From Alloboseaceae bacterium BT-24-1 (lineage in GTDB: Bacteria; Pseudomonadota; Alphaproteobacteria; Rhizobiales; Beijerinckiaceae): 64,000 nucleotides of DNA. The translations under genes and the position numbers were made by a program. This document shows, piece by piece, positions 1 through 10,709 of the stretch. Where the stretch lies: contig JAOYTL010000015.1 of NCBI GenBank assembly GCA_025846845.1, positions 123,176-187,175 on the forward strand. The letters run 5' to 3'. Within the stretch, counting starts at the first letter, position 1. The number at the start of each line of letters is the position of its first letter. Under the pieces are notes generated by a model. That model was given only the letters and a program-made list of their open reading frames with translations. It searched no databases and was not told the origin of the DNA.

Positions 1-64
1 AGGGCGGCGACAATCAGCCGGCGGGCGAACGAAGGCAAGCGACAGCGCCCTGTCAAATACGCTC

Positions 65-168
65 GTCATTCCGGCCGCAGCGAAGCGGAGCGCCGGAATC
101 CATCGTAAAGCGCACGGCCCCACGATGGATTCCGGAGCTGCGCGGCTTCGCCGCTTGTCCGGAATGAC
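65..168. repeat. REP-like nested inverted repeat
   Basis: Two facing copies of a short palindromic element. The outer arms GTCATTCCGG (65-74) and CCGGAATGAC (159-168) are exact inverse copies, and an inner pair of 14-base arms (93-106 and 122-135) also matches exactly. The core contains AGCGAAGC. Related elements occur in four other gaps of this window, which marks it as a dispersed extragenic repeat. It lies downstream of the carboxylase gene and could shape that transcript's 3' end. Confidence 0.75.
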
Positions 169-200
169 GCAAGGGTGTGACGGCGGCGGAAGCGCCTGCC

Positions 201-2201
<2,001 letters not shown>

Positions 2202-2354
2202 GCGTGGCTTCCCCCAGACCCGGTGCCTTCACTGTGCAGTGCGGGATTTACGGGAGGCAAGCGCATCCGTCCACTGATGCGAAAGTTTTGTAACGTGCGC
2301 GAAGGCCTCGCGGCGCTGTGGGCTTATCGCTCGGCCTGGCCTGACAACGATACG

Positions 2355-2467
2355 GTGTCATCCCGGACAAGCCGCAAAGCGTCGCCGATCCTGGACCCAT
2401 TCCCGAGCTTATCCGAAAGAGGTTCCGGAATGGGTCCCGGGTCGAGCGATGCTCGCCCGGGACGACC
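2355..2467. repeat. REP-like inverted repeat
   Basis: A pair of imperfect palindromes lies between the carboxylase gene and the next minus-strand gene. It begins with a TGTCATCCCGG arm, has an inner CCATTCCCGAGC / TCCGGAATGG stem and ends in CCCGGGACGACC. It fills most of the roughly 300-base gap 2202-2500, where I see no gene. It is more diverged than the copies at 65 and 60797. Confidence 0.6.
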
Positions 2468-2500
2468 GATGATTTGGAAATGATCGAGCGAGGACCGCGC

Positions 2501-2941
2501 TCAGCTCGCCAGCAATACGCGCTGACCGACCGGGCTGGCCGAGATCCGGGCATCGGCCTTGCGCAGGGCGAAGCTGACCAGCGCCTCGTCGCAAACCTCG
2601 GCCTCGCGCACCACCTCGAAGGCGATCTTCTGCGCCAGCGGCGTCGGGCCCTGCCCCGCCGACAGCGTCGTCACCAGCCAATGCGCCTTGTCGCGATCGA
2701 TCTTGCCGGTCGGGCGGCTTTCCCAGACGGAGAAGTCGACGCAGAACGCCAGCAGCACATCGGCGAAGAGCGGCGACTTGTCGGCGACGGCACGGTCAAG
2801 CGCCACCAGCACATCGATGATATCGCGAGTCAGCACGACTTCGTGCAAGATTTCGCGCTGAAGAACTCGGACGTCTTCATCGTCGATCACGTGCCTGTCC
2901 ATTACGCGATCGACGAATTCACGAAGTTCATGGCCGATCAT
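2501..2941 (-). CDS. Conserved hypothetical protein (146 aa)
   Basis: I do not recognise this family. The chain is acidic at the N-terminus, starting MIGHELREFVDRVMDRH, and appears mostly helical, with no signal peptide, membrane segment or metal motif. It contains repeated charged heptad-like stretches such as IDVLVALDRAVADK. An AGGGG sequence sits 6-7 bases before the ATG. Codon use matches the neighbours and the frame is open over its whole length, so it is probably a real gene. It may be a small cytoplasmic regulator or adaptor, but nothing in the sequence or context shows that. Confidence 0.6.
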   Translation of the reverse strand: MIGHELREFVDRVMDRHVIDDEDVRVLQREILHEVVLTRDIIDVLVALDRAVADKSPLFADVLLAFCVDFSVWESRPTGKIDRDKAHWLVTTLSAGQGPTPLAQKIAFEVVREAEVCDEALVSFALRKADARISASPVGQRVLLAS

Positions 2942-3214
2942 TGTTCAACCCCTGTCCGACGTTGTTTTGTGTCGGTTTGTCCCTGTCGTGTGAAGACGAT
3001 GCGGCCGGGCCAGTCATCAGGTGGTTAACACGCAAATCTGAACGCGCGTTCAGGTTAAACGGTCCTGATCGGACGTGGTTGCGAGGATATTACTGCTCAC
3101 CGCTCTTCCGCGCCCGCGCGCGCTTTCCCGGGCTGCGTCTGGGGCATTGGACGCAACCGCGCGCGGCACTCTACCGTGATCGCGGATTCACATCTCAGGC
3201 AGGTAGCGCGCCCC

Positions 3215-4591
3215 ATGGCTTCTTCCGACACGCTGGCTGCAGTCTTCGCGCATATCGAGGCGAACCGCAGCGCCTTCCTCGATCGCCTGCTCGCCTATCT
3301 GCGCCATACCAGCATCAGCGCCGAGAATATCGGCATCGCCGAAGTCGGGGCGCTATTGGTCGAGATGCTGAACGAGATCGGGCTGGAGACGAGCCTGGTG
3401 CCGACTGATGGGCACCCGATGGTCGTCGCGCGCTGGGAGAAGGCGCCGGGCAAGCCCACCGTGCTGCTCTACGGCCATTACGACGTGCAGCCGCCCGACC
3501 CGCTCGACAAATGGCTCTCGCCGCCCTTCGAACCGACGATCCGTGACGGCCGGATCTATGCGCGCGGCGTCGGCGACAACAAGGGCCAGCATTTCGCCCA
3601 GATCCTCGCGATCGAAGCCCATCTCAAGGTGCATGGCACCTTGCCTTGCAATGTCATCCTGCTGCTGGAAGGCGAGGAGGAGATCGGCAGCCCGAACATC
3701 GCCGGCTTCGTACGCGCCAACAAGGCGATGCTGAAGGCCGACCTTGCCGTCACGGCCGACGGGCCGCGCCATGCCAGCGGTACGGCTGCGATCAAGTTCG
3801 GCTCGCGCGGCGTGGTCTCCTTCGAATTGCGCTGCCGCCATGCCGTCCGCGACGTGCATTCCGGCAATTTCGGCGGCGTCGTGCCGAACCCGATCTGGAC
3901 CCTGGTCCATCTGCTCGGGACCATGAAGAACGCCGCCGGCGAGATCACCATTGCCGGCCTCCATGACGACATCGAAGCGCCGACAGAGGAGGAACTCGCC
4001 GCGATCGAGGCCCTGCCGCTCGACATCGAAGCGGTGAAGCACAGCCTCGGCCTCACCAGGCTCGATGCACCGGCCGATCGGCCCTTCTATGAGCGCCTCT
4101 GCTTCCGTCCGACGCTGACCATAAACGGCTTCCATGGCGGCTATGGCGGTCCCGGCTCCAAGACCGTCCTGCCCAATGAAGCCTTCGTGAAATGCGATAT
4201 CCGCCTGGTCGAGGCGCAGGATCCCGAGGACATCTTGCGCAAGGTCGCGGCGCATGTGGCTGAGCACGCACCGGAGGTCGAGTTCATCGCAGCCGACATG
4301 GGCATGCAGCCCTCGAAGACGCCGATCGCCTCACCCTACACCGCCCCGCTACGCCGGGCCTTCGTCGCGGCGCAGGGCGTCGAGCCGTTGCTGATCCCGG
4401 CGGGCTTCGGCAGCCTGCCCGGCTACGTCTTCACCAAGATCCTCGGTATTCCCGCCTTCGTCACGCCCTATGCCAATCCCGACGAGGCCAACCACGCGCC
4501 GAACGAGAACCTGACACTCGACTGCTTCTATAGCGGGCTCCGCACCGGCGCAGCGCTGTTGCACGAGCTCGGCCAGCTCGAGGCGTCCTGA
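3215..4591 (+). CDS. M20 family metallopeptidase (dipeptidase)
   Basis: A cytoplasmic zinc peptidase or amidohydrolase of the M20/CNDP type, likely cleaving dipeptides or related amides. LYGHYDVQP holds the first metal histidine and the catalytic aspartate; ARGVGDNKGQ holds the bridging aspartate; LLEGEEEIGSPN holds the general base and a metal glutamate. A dimerisation (lid) domain follows at about residues 200-320, and the final conserved histidine is near NPDEANHAPNEN. The length of 458 residues is typical. I place the start at MASSDT because the frame's earlier GTG at 3176 lacks a ribosome site. It stands alone on the plus strand with no linked transporter. Confidence 0.9.
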   Translation: MASSDTLAAVFAHIEANRSAFLDRLLAYLRHTSISAENIGIAEVGALLVEMLNEIGLETSLVPTDGHPMVVARWEKAPGKPTVLLYGHYDVQPPDPLDKWLSPPFEPTIRDGRIYARGVGDNKGQHFAQILAIEAHLKVHGTLPCNVILLLEGEEEIGSPNIAGFVRANKAMLKADLAVTADGPRHASGTAAIKFGSRGVVSFELRCRHAVRDVHSGNFGGVVPNPIWTLVHLLGTMKNAAGEITIAGLHDDIEAPTEEELAAIEALPLDIEAVKHSLGLTRLDAPADRPFYERLCFRPTLTINGFHGGYGGPGSKTVLPNEAFVKCDIRLVEAQDPEDILRKVAAHVAEHAPEVEFIAADMGMQPSKTPIASPYTAPLRRAFVAAQGVEPLLIPAGFGSLPGYVFTKILGIPAFVTPYANPDEANHAPNENLTLDCFYSGLRTGAALLHELGQLEAS

Positions 4592-4617
4592 GTCTCGCCG
4601 GGCAGCTTCAGCCGTCC

Positions 4618-5298
4618 TCAGGCCGGTTCTGCGACCGTCAGCCTGTCGACGATGCCAGTCAGCTCGGCGCAATTCTCGATCACATGCCGCGCTCCGGCCG
4701 CCCGCAATGCTGCGACCGGCTGGAACCCCCATGAGACCGCGACCGGGGTCACGCCGGCCGCGACTGCCATCTCCATGTCGAAGGTGCTGTCACCGACCAT
4801 CAGCGTCCGCTCCGGCGCGGCGCCTGTCTCAGCCATCGCCCGCAGGATCATCCCGGGATGCGGCTTCGAGATCGCATCGTCAGCTGTCTGCGTCGTCGCG
4901 AACAGGCCGGCCCAGCCATGATGGTCGATGGCGTAGTCCGCCCCGCGCCGTGACTTGCCGGTGGCGATGCCGAGCAGCGTCTGCGGCCGCTGCGACAGCC
5001 CCGCCAGCATCTCGGCGACGCCCGGGAAGAGCGGCTCGGCCAAGGAGGGATCGGTCTCCGCCCGCCGCCGCATGCCGTTGAAGACATCCCGGTAGGTCTG
5101 CGTCAGCACGTCGTCCGGCTCGGCAAGTCCCGCGACCCGCATCAGCGCGATGTCGAGGGTCAGCCCGATGACACCGAGGCCGGCCTCGCGACCGGGATGG
5201 ACGCGGCCGCAGCGCGCGAAGGTCTCGTATTGGGCACCGAGGATGATCGCCTCGGAATCGATCAGCGTGCCGTCCAGGTCGAAGATGATGAGGTCCAT
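4618..5298 (-). CDS. HAD-IA hydrolase, phosphoglycolate phosphatase-like
   Basis: A soluble HAD-superfamily phosphatase of 226 residues. Motif I is FDLDGTL, with the nucleophile aspartate at residue 7. Motif II lies in IATGKS, motif III is the lysine of SKPHPGM, and motif IV is VGDSTFDMEMA. The helical cap between motifs I and II is that of subclass IA, as in Gph and PGMB enzymes. Its substrate is probably a small phosphate monoester such as 2-phosphoglycolate or a nucleotide by-product. In many rhizobia a gene like this follows rluC; here a small secreted-protein gene lies between them. Confidence 0.88.
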   Translation of the reverse strand: MDLIIFDLDGTLIDSEAIILGAQYETFARCGRVHPGREAGLGVIGLTLDIALMRVAGLAEPDDVLTQTYRDVFNGMRRRAETDPSLAEPLFPGVAEMLAGLSQRPQTLLGIATGKSRRGADYAIDHHGWAGLFATTQTADDAISKPHPGMILRAMAETGAAPERTLMVGDSTFDMEMAVAAGVTPVAVSWGFQPVAALRAAGARHVIENCAELTGIVDRLTVAEPA

Positions 5299-5369
5299 TC
5301 CGGCGCTCTACAGGAGATGGCGGCAGCCCGCCATCTCCGCCGGCGCAAGGCCCTCATGCCGCCACGGCC

Positions 5370-5867
5370 TCACCCTTGCGGGCTGCGACCACATTCGGCG
5401 ATCGCCGCCTTCAAGGCGTCGCCATCGAGCCCCTTGCCGCGCGCTTCCTTGCGGCATTCGGCGCGCTGGGCGAGGTCCGGACGCTTGCCGTTGAAGCAGG
5501 CGACCAGCGACGCCGTGCGCTCGGCTCCCTTGAGCCCGCTCGCATCGGCCTCCTGCTTGCAGGCCGCCCGTGCCGTCACGGCTGTCGGCTTGCCGTCGCG
5601 GGTCAGCCCGTCACTGGCATAGAGCTTCACACCCGGGAAGCGCTCCTGCAGGCAGTCGCGCATGGCGCGGCGCAGGTCGTCGCCCGAGAGCGCGATGTTC
5701 TCGGCATAGCAGTCGCGCCGCGCCTCGGCGCGCGCAGCACGTGGCACCGGCTCATCGGCCGTTGCAGCGGCCGGTTGCGAGGCGGCCGGAGCCGGCTGCG
5801 CCTGGGCAAAAACCATGGACGAGAACGAGAGAACGAGGCCGGCGGCAAGCAGGGAAATGCGCAACAT
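5370..5867 (-). CDS. Secreted PsiF-like repeat protein
   Basis: A 165-residue exported protein. It starts with a clear Sec signal peptide, MLRISLLAAGLVLSFSSMVFA, followed by an Ala/Pro-rich linker. Three cysteine-containing repeats then follow around RRDCYAEN, RAACKQEA and RAECRKEARGKGL, each with a second cysteine about 20 residues on. The pattern recalls the PsiF repeat of the phosphate-starvation protein PsiF. The ATG at 5867 is preceded by GGGAGG at ideal spacing, so I chose it over the upstream in-frame start at 5918. Its function is unknown and it is probably periplasmic. Confidence 0.75.
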   Translation of the reverse strand: MLRISLLAAGLVLSFSSMVFAQAQPAPAASQPAAATADEPVPRAARAEARRDCYAENIALSGDDLRRAMRDCLQERFPGVKLYASDGLTRDGKPTAVTARAACKQEADASGLKGAERTASLVACFNGKRPDLAQRAECRKEARGKGLDGDALKAAIAECGRSPQG

Positions 5868-5971
5868 GGAAAGCCTCCCGTGATGGATATTCACAGGAAC
5901 AAACTTAGAACAGAACACGCTTTGTTCTGCAAGCGTTCTTACGTCAGGTCACGCAACTTTCTCGTGCGGGC

Positions 5972-7270
5972 CTACTCGTCCGGCGCGTCGACGATCGGGT
6001 CGTAGGGCGCATCCTCGAAGCCGAGCAGGTTCCAGCTCTGGCGCATATGCGGCGGCAGCGGCGCGCTGACGTCGATCGTGCCCTTGCCGCGCGGATGCGG
6101 CAGCACGATGCGACGGGCGAGCAGATGCAGCTTGTTCTGGATGCCGCCGGGCAATTCCCAGTTCTGGATGTTGAAGTATTTGGGATCGCCGACGATCGGA
6201 TGGCCGATATGGGCGGCGTGCGCGCGCAATTGGTGGGTGCGGCCGGTCACGGGCTTGAGCGAGAGCCAGCCGAGCTTTTGCGCCGCGGTCTCGACCACGG
6301 CATAATAGGTGACGGCATGCATGGCGCCCTCCCCGCCATGCTCGGCGATCGCCATGCGCTGGTCGCCGTCATAGGCCTCCTCGCGGGCGAGATAGGTCGA
6401 GATCCGGCCCTGGCGGACGCGCGGCACGCCGGCGACCAGCGCCCAGTAGACCTTGCGGGCCGAGCGCGAGCGGAAAGTCTTGGCCAGCGTCGCCGCGGCA
6501 AAGCGTGACTTGGCGATGACGAGGCAGCCGGCGGTGTCCTTGTCGAGCCTATGCACGAGGCGCGGCTTCTGCCCGTCCTTGCCGGTGAGGGCGTCGAGCA
6601 TGCCGTCGACATGACGGGTCGTGCCGGAGCCGCCCTGGACGGCGAGGCCCGCCGGCTTGTTGAGGACGATGACGTCGTCGTCCTCATAGAGCGTGATCGA
6701 GCGCAGGAAGCCGATCGTGTCGCCATCGGCCTTGGCCGAGCGCGGGCGCTCCGCCGCCTGCTCGAGCTTGAGCGGCGGGATGCGCACGGTCTGGCCGGCC
6801 TCGAGCCGGTCCTTGCTGTCGGCGCGCTTGCCGTTGACGCGCAGTTCGCCCTTCCGGACGATGCGCTGGATATGGCTGAAGGAGAGCTGCGGAAAACGCG
6901 CCTCGAGGAAGCGGTCGATCCGCATCTCGTTCTCGTCCGGCGTCACTACGAGCTGCTGCACGCCGGTCGAGAGCACCTCTGCGGTGACGGCCTTGACCTC
7001 GGCACGCGTCGGCGCATCGGTGATCGGCGGCTTGCGCGGTCCCGCCGCCCTCGGCGCAGGATGATGCGGCTTCGGATTGCGCGTCGGCTCGGTGCGCACG
7101 ACCTCCTCCTCCGCCGGACGTGGCCGGGCTCGGGCCGAGCGGCGCGCATCATGGCTCGGGCGCTTGCCTTTCGGCGCCCCCGAGGCGGGCGGCCTGCCGC
7201 CGCGCTTGGGGCCGCTGCCGCGCGGAGGAGCCCCAGCTCCCTTACCGCCAGTTCCCTTGCCGGTTCTCAT
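5972..7270 (-). CDS. rluC: RluA-family 23S rRNA pseudouridine synthase
   Basis: Converts specific uridines of 23S rRNA to pseudouridine. An S4 RNA-binding domain covers about residues 115-175 (MRIDRFLEARFP, KGELRVNGKRAD). The catalytic domain has the RluA signature LVHRLDKDTAGC, whose aspartate is the nucleophile, and the substrate-binding motif VTGRTHQLRAH. The ATG at 7270 overlaps the crcB stop as ATGA, which argues for translational coupling and sets the start. The first 100 or so residues are a Gly/Pro/Arg/Lys-rich low-complexity tail not needed in E. coli RluC. RluD-like specificity cannot be excluded. Confidence 0.9.
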   Translation of the reverse strand: MRTGKGTGGKGAGAPPRGSGPKRGGRPPASGAPKGKRPSHDARRSARARPRPAEEEVVRTEPTRNPKPHHPAPRAAGPRKPPITDAPTRAEVKAVTAEVLSTGVQQLVVTPDENEMRIDRFLEARFPQLSFSHIQRIVRKGELRVNGKRADSKDRLEAGQTVRIPPLKLEQAAERPRSAKADGDTIGFLRSITLYEDDDVIVLNKPAGLAVQGGSGTTRHVDGMLDALTGKDGQKPRLVHRLDKDTAGCLVIAKSRFAAATLAKTFRSRSARKVYWALVAGVPRVRQGRISTYLAREEAYDGDQRMAIAEHGGEGAMHAVTYYAVVETAAQKLGWLSLKPVTGRTHQLRAHAAHIGHPIVGDPKYFNIQNWELPGGIQNKLHLLARRIVLPHPRGKGTIDVSAPLPPHMRQSWNLLGFEDAPYDPIVDAPDE

Positions 7271-7650
7271 GTCAGCCCCCGCACGATGGACAATCCCGCG
7301 ACCAGCGCCGCCAGCGACAGCACGACCGAGCCGAGCGCATAGAACGCTGCAAGCATCACCTCGCCGCGCTCCCAGAGCAGCATCGCGTCGAGCGAGAAGG
7401 CCGAGAAGGTGGTGAAGCCGCCCAGAATGCCGGTGGCGAGGAAGAGCCGCGCATTCTGCGTCCAGTCCTCGCCGGCCTTGAAGGCGAGGAAGCCGGCGAC
7501 CAGCCCCATCACGCCGGAACCGAGGATGTTGATCGCCATCGTCCCGTAGGGAAACGAGGCGCCGAGCCATTTCAGCGAGACGACGTTGACGCCGTGCCGG
7601 AGCACGCCGCCGATGCCGGCGCCGAGGAAGACGAGAGCGGTGGAAAGCAT
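7267..7650 (-). CDS. crcB: CrcB/Fluc fluoride exporter
   Basis: A small inner-membrane fluoride channel of 127 residues with four hydrophobic helices, working as an antiparallel dimer. Characteristic motifs are AGIGGVLRHG in helix 1, GTMAINILGSGVMG with the conserved asparagine in helix 2, and GGFTTFSAFSLD in the broken helix 3. The start at MLSTALVF is the family N-terminus; the longer upstream frame is unlikely to be translated. The stop overlaps the start of rluC by four bases. I looked for a fluoride riboswitch between 7651 and 7729 and did not find a convincing one. Confidence 0.92.
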   Translation of the reverse strand: MLSTALVFLGAGIGGVLRHGVNVVSLKWLGASFPYGTMAINILGSGVMGLVAGFLAFKAGEDWTQNARLFLATGILGGFTTFSAFSLDAMLLWERGEVMLAAFYALGSVVLSLAALVAGLSIVRGLT

Positions 7651-7729
7651 CGCTGAGGCATAGAGCGCCACGCCAGCACGCACAAACGAAATCCGCTGGC
7701 ATCGCGCCCGTTTCGACGTGATCCGCCCC

Positions 7730-8365
7730 CTATTTGACCGCCTCGGTGCCATAGCCCCGCAGGAACGCGTCGACCGCGGCCTCCGCATAGCGGGCGAGCT
7801 CGGCCGGATCACTGTCGCAATTGCCGCTGAACATGGCGCGGTTCAACGGTATCCAGAGCACCAGCCCGGCGAAATGGTCGGCCGCCAGCAGGGGATCGTC
7901 CATCCGCAGCCGGCCGTTCGCGGCATAGCGCTGGAAGGCGCCCGACAGCGTCTGGAGCACCCGGCCGAAGCCGCGGCTGAACCAGCCCTGCCCGACCTCG
8001 GGAAACCGCTCGGCATTGGCGATCACCAGCCGGCGCAGGCGCAGCAGGTCCGGCTGCATCAGCGCGGTCAGGAATTTGCTGGCGAGCCGCCCTAACCCCT
8101 CCCTCGGGTCGTCGGAGGCGGCAAGCTCGTCGGCCACCAGCGTCAGCAACCCGTCGATATCGTCCGTGGTCGCCGCGACGATCTCGGCGTAGAGCCGCTC
8201 CTTGTCGGCGAAATAGCGGTAGAGCGTCGGCTTCGACACGCCGGCCAGCGCCGCGACCTTGTCCATGGTGGTGCCGTCATAGCCCTTGCTCAGGAACAGG
8301 CTCGTCGCCGCTTCGAGGACGGTGCCGCGCTTGCGCTCGGATCGGTCGATAGTGGCTTGCGACAT
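7730..8365 (-). CDS. TetR/AcrR family transcriptional regulator
   Basis: A 211-residue repressor with the usual N-terminal helix-turn-helix at about residues 12-58 (AATSLFLSKGYDGTTMDKVAALAGVSKPTLYRYFADKE region) and a C-terminal ligand and dimer domain that includes the pocket-like helix around ALMQPDLLRLRRL. It is transcribed away from the DUF998 gene, and the shared 89-base gap holds a long perfectly symmetric dyad, so it very likely represses itself and that membrane protein. A GGAGAAG ribosome site precedes the ATG. The ligand is unknown. Confidence 0.9.
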   Translation of the reverse strand: MSQATIDRSERKRGTVLEAATSLFLSKGYDGTTMDKVAALAGVSKPTLYRYFADKERLYAEIVAATTDDIDGLLTLVADELAASDDPREGLGRLASKFLTALMQPDLLRLRRLVIANAERFPEVGQGWFSRGFGRVLQTLSGAFQRYAANGRLRMDDPLLAADHFAGLVLWIPLNRAMFSGNCDSDPAELARYAEAAVDAFLRGYGTEAVK

Positions 8366-8396
8366 GGCGCGGCTTCTCCGGGCTTGACATCAGGAA

Positions 8397-8437
8397 TGAA
8401 ACTACACAGTTTAGTTATACTAAACCGTTCAGTTTCA
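8397..8437. promoter_or_regulatory. 41-bp dyad operator between the TetR and DUF998 genes
   Basis: Two nested inverted repeats share one centre at 8417. The inner arms are TTTAGT (8410-8415) and ACTAAA (8419-8424); the outer arms are TGAAACT (8397-8403) and AGTTTCA (8431-8437), all exact. TetR regulators usually bind such dyads in divergent promoters, and the AT-rich block stands out in this GC-rich DNA. The ACTAAA-type sequence could also form part of the overlapping promoters. The binding protein is inferred from position only. Confidence 0.8.
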
Positions 8438-8454
8438 CTCTACCCCTTCCGCTC

Positions 8455-9129
8455 ATGGAGAGCCAGATGCAAACCGCTCCGTCCCAATCTCTCGATCGCG
8501 CCCTCCTCGCCTGCGGCGTAGCGACCGCTCCCGTCTTCTACCTCATCGCTGCGCTGCAGCTGGGCCTCAGGCCAGGCTACGACATCCGCACCCAGCCGAT
8601 CAGCTTTCTCGCTTTCGGTGAGCTCGGCTGGATCCAGGTCGCAAACTTCCTGGTGACCGGCACCCTGGCGCTCGCTAGCGCAATTGGTTTGCGCCGAGCC
8701 CTGCGCGGCGAGCGCGGCAGCGCGGGTCCTATCCTCGCTGGACTCTACGGTCTCGGCATGATCGGGGCCGGCTTGTTCGGGCCCGATCCACTCCCCGCCC
8801 CCGGCCAGGCGCCGCAGATGAGTGTCACCGGCGCCTTGCACATGGTCGCATTCCTCATCTCGTTCCTGTCGCTGATCGCCGCCTGCTTCGTCCTGGCACG
8901 CCGCTTCAGCGCCGTCGGCAAGCGCGGCTGGGCGATCTACAGCATCGCCACGGCCATGCTGGCTCCGGCGCTCGTCGCCGTGGGCATGGCCAATCCGTCC
9001 TGGGCAGGCGTGATCGTGGGGGCAGCGGGCCTCGTGCTATTCGGCTGGTTCTCGCTGGTGGCCTACGAGATTCGTGGCGAGCACTCGGCCTCCCCGGCAT
9101 TCCCGCCTCAGCAAGCTTCGGCGGCCTGA
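8455..9129 (+). CDS. DUF998 integral membrane protein
   Basis: A 224-residue inner-membrane protein with about six hydrophobic segments. It matches the DUF998 pattern: a first helix, an extracytoplasmic loop with YDIRTQPISFLAFGELGW, then FGPDPLPAPGQ and a later histidine in GALHMVAF. The family function is unknown. It is divergent from the TetR gene and shares its operator, so it is probably induced when that repressor binds its ligand. This could mean a role in membrane stress or export of a compound, but that is a guess. Confidence 0.78.
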   Translation: MESQMQTAPSQSLDRALLACGVATAPVFYLIAALQLGLRPGYDIRTQPISFLAFGELGWIQVANFLVTGTLALASAIGLRRALRGERGSAGPILAGLYGLGMIGAGLFGPDPLPAPGQAPQMSVTGALHMVAFLISFLSLIAACFVLARRFSAVGKRGWAIYSIATAMLAPALVAVGMANPSWAGVIVGAAGLVLFGWFSLVAYEIRGEHSASPAFPPQQASAA

Positions 9130-9275
9130 TCCCCGTCGATCCAGCGGCCTGCGCTTGTCAGCAGGCCGCACCGGCAGGGGAAATCGCTGTCCTGTCCTCG
9201 ATCCCGCCTGCACGATTGACTTGCCACCCCGGCGACCGGCAGAAACGCCAGGACATAGGGGTGATCATCGCGCTG

Positions 9276-10562
9276 ATGGCATGCGGTTCTGAGCTCGGAG
9301 GCGGATGGACCGGCACGGCGCTTCTGGCCGGGCTCGGCCTCGCGCTCTTGCCGCAGATCGTCCTCGCGGCACCGGCGCGTCCGGCACAAGCTCCCAGCTT
9401 CGCACGCGCCTGTACCATCGCGCTGCCAGAAACCCCGCCGCTCTTCGCCAGCGAGGCCGCGACAGCGGCCGACGCAAGCGAGGATGAGCCCGACGACGAC
9501 AGCGACGAGGAAGAGGACGACGATCCGCCCGAGCGCGGCCTCATCCTGCCGGGTTCGGCCACCTGCCTGTCGATCACCGGCACGGTCAGCGCCGGCATGC
9601 AGCGCGATTCCTACCGCGCCTCGCGCCTCGGCCCAGCACCACCGTCCGACACGACGTCGTTCTCGGTCAGCGCCGCCTTCCGGATCGCGACCTCGCACGA
9701 GCTTTCGTCCGGGCTGCGCATCGGCACCGCCTTCGGCTTCACGCTGTACAGCCCGGTCGACGGCGTCAGCGAGAACTCGATCGACGAGGCGACGATCCTG
9801 ATCGGCCCCTGGACCTTCGGGCTTGATGCCTCGCGCTTCTCGTTCTGGACCGGCGACGAGTTCATCTTCTCGACGCGCGTCCCCTCGCGCACCGTTGGGG
9901 TGATCGCGCTCGAATTGCCGCTGACCGAGAGCTGGACAGCGACACTCGCCCTCGAGGACCCGGCGCTCGGCAACGCCTCCGTAACGGCGCCGGTCGGGAC
10001 CGGCCGGCGGATACCGGATGCCGTCGGACGGCTGGTCTATGCGCAGGGCGGCTGGACCGTCCACGGCGCCCTCGCTTTGCGCGAGATTCCCGGCACGCCG
10101 TCGCGCTTCGGCCGGGCCGGCATCATCGGCGCGACCTATGAAGGCGAGGCGTTCGGGCATGGCTGGAACCTGACCGCCCAGCTCGCCGGCGCGATCGACG
10201 GCGCGCCCTATATCGGCTCGCAGCTCGATGCCCGCACCGTCAGCCGCGTGCTGCTGGCGAGCGACGCCACCCGCGGCTTCTCCGCGCTCGTCTCGGGCCG
10301 CTACGAATGGACCGAGCAGATCGCCAGCAACGCCTATCTCAGCCGCTACTGGCTCGAAGTGCCGCTCGCCAACCAGATCCGCGGCGAGATCAGGATCGAC
10401 CGCCTCGCCGCCAATCTGGTCTGGACCCCGGTGGAGGGCTTCAAGGCCGGGATCGAAAGCTCGATCGCCTGGGCGAAGATCGCGCTCACCGGCCGCGAGA
10501 TTCCGATCGGCCTGGCCGGGCGGCAGATCTCGACGCAGGTTTTTGTTGAGCGGAGTTTCTGA
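9276..10562 (+). CDS. Porin_2-like outer membrane beta-barrel protein with acidic insert
   Basis: Probable outer-membrane porin of 428 residues. A hydrophobic signal segment (LLAGLGLALLPQIVLAAPA) ends near residue 32. The mature N-terminus has the alphaproteobacterial porin pattern of a first cysteine (FARACT) and then LPGSATCLSITG, which resembles PGTDTCL.I.G. An unusual run rich in Asp and Glu lies between the two cysteines. The rest alternates polar and nonpolar residues like beta strands and ends in ...VERSF, the terminal aromatic used for barrel assembly. The upstream in-frame start at 9216 would put 20 residues before the signal peptide, so I prefer 9276. Confidence 0.7.
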   Translation: MACGSELGGGWTGTALLAGLGLALLPQIVLAAPARPAQAPSFARACTIALPETPPLFASEAATAADASEDEPDDDSDEEEDDDPPERGLILPGSATCLSITGTVSAGMQRDSYRASRLGPAPPSDTTSFSVSAAFRIATSHELSSGLRIGTAFGFTLYSPVDGVSENSIDEATILIGPWTFGLDASRFSFWTGDEFIFSTRVPSRTVGVIALELPLTESWTATLALEDPALGNASVTAPVGTGRRIPDAVGRLVYAQGGWTVHGALALREIPGTPSRFGRAGIIGATYEGEAFGHGWNLTAQLAGAIDGAPYIGSQLDARTVSRVLLASDATRGFSALVSGRYEWTEQIASNAYLSRYWLEVPLANQIRGEIRIDRLAANLVWTPVEGFKAGIESSIAWAKIALTGREIPIGLAGRQISTQVFVERSF

Positions 10563-10586
10563 GGCGAATGCTTCGGCCGCACTCCG

Positions 10587-10695
10587 ACGTCATTCTCGGG
10601 CGGAGCGAAGCGCAGACCCGAGAATCTCATGACGAGAAGGAGCTGATCAGAGCCCCGGGCGGCCTGAGATGCTCGGGTCAAGCCCGAGCATGACG
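10587..10695. repeat. REP-like inverted repeat
   Basis: A dispersed palindromic element between the convergent porin and rarA genes. The left unit GTCATTCTCGGG...CCCGAGAATCTCATGAC surrounds GGAGCGAAGC, and the right unit is CTCGGGTCAAGCCCGAGCATGAC. It probably acts as a two-way transcript end for the converging genes, though no T-run follows the stems. Confidence 0.65.
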
Positions 10696-10709
10696 CTAGC
10701 TGGGCGGCC

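Noticed and set aside
7651..7729. Fluoride riboswitch before crcB
   Set aside because: The conserved riboswitch core could not be found in this short GC-rich spacer.
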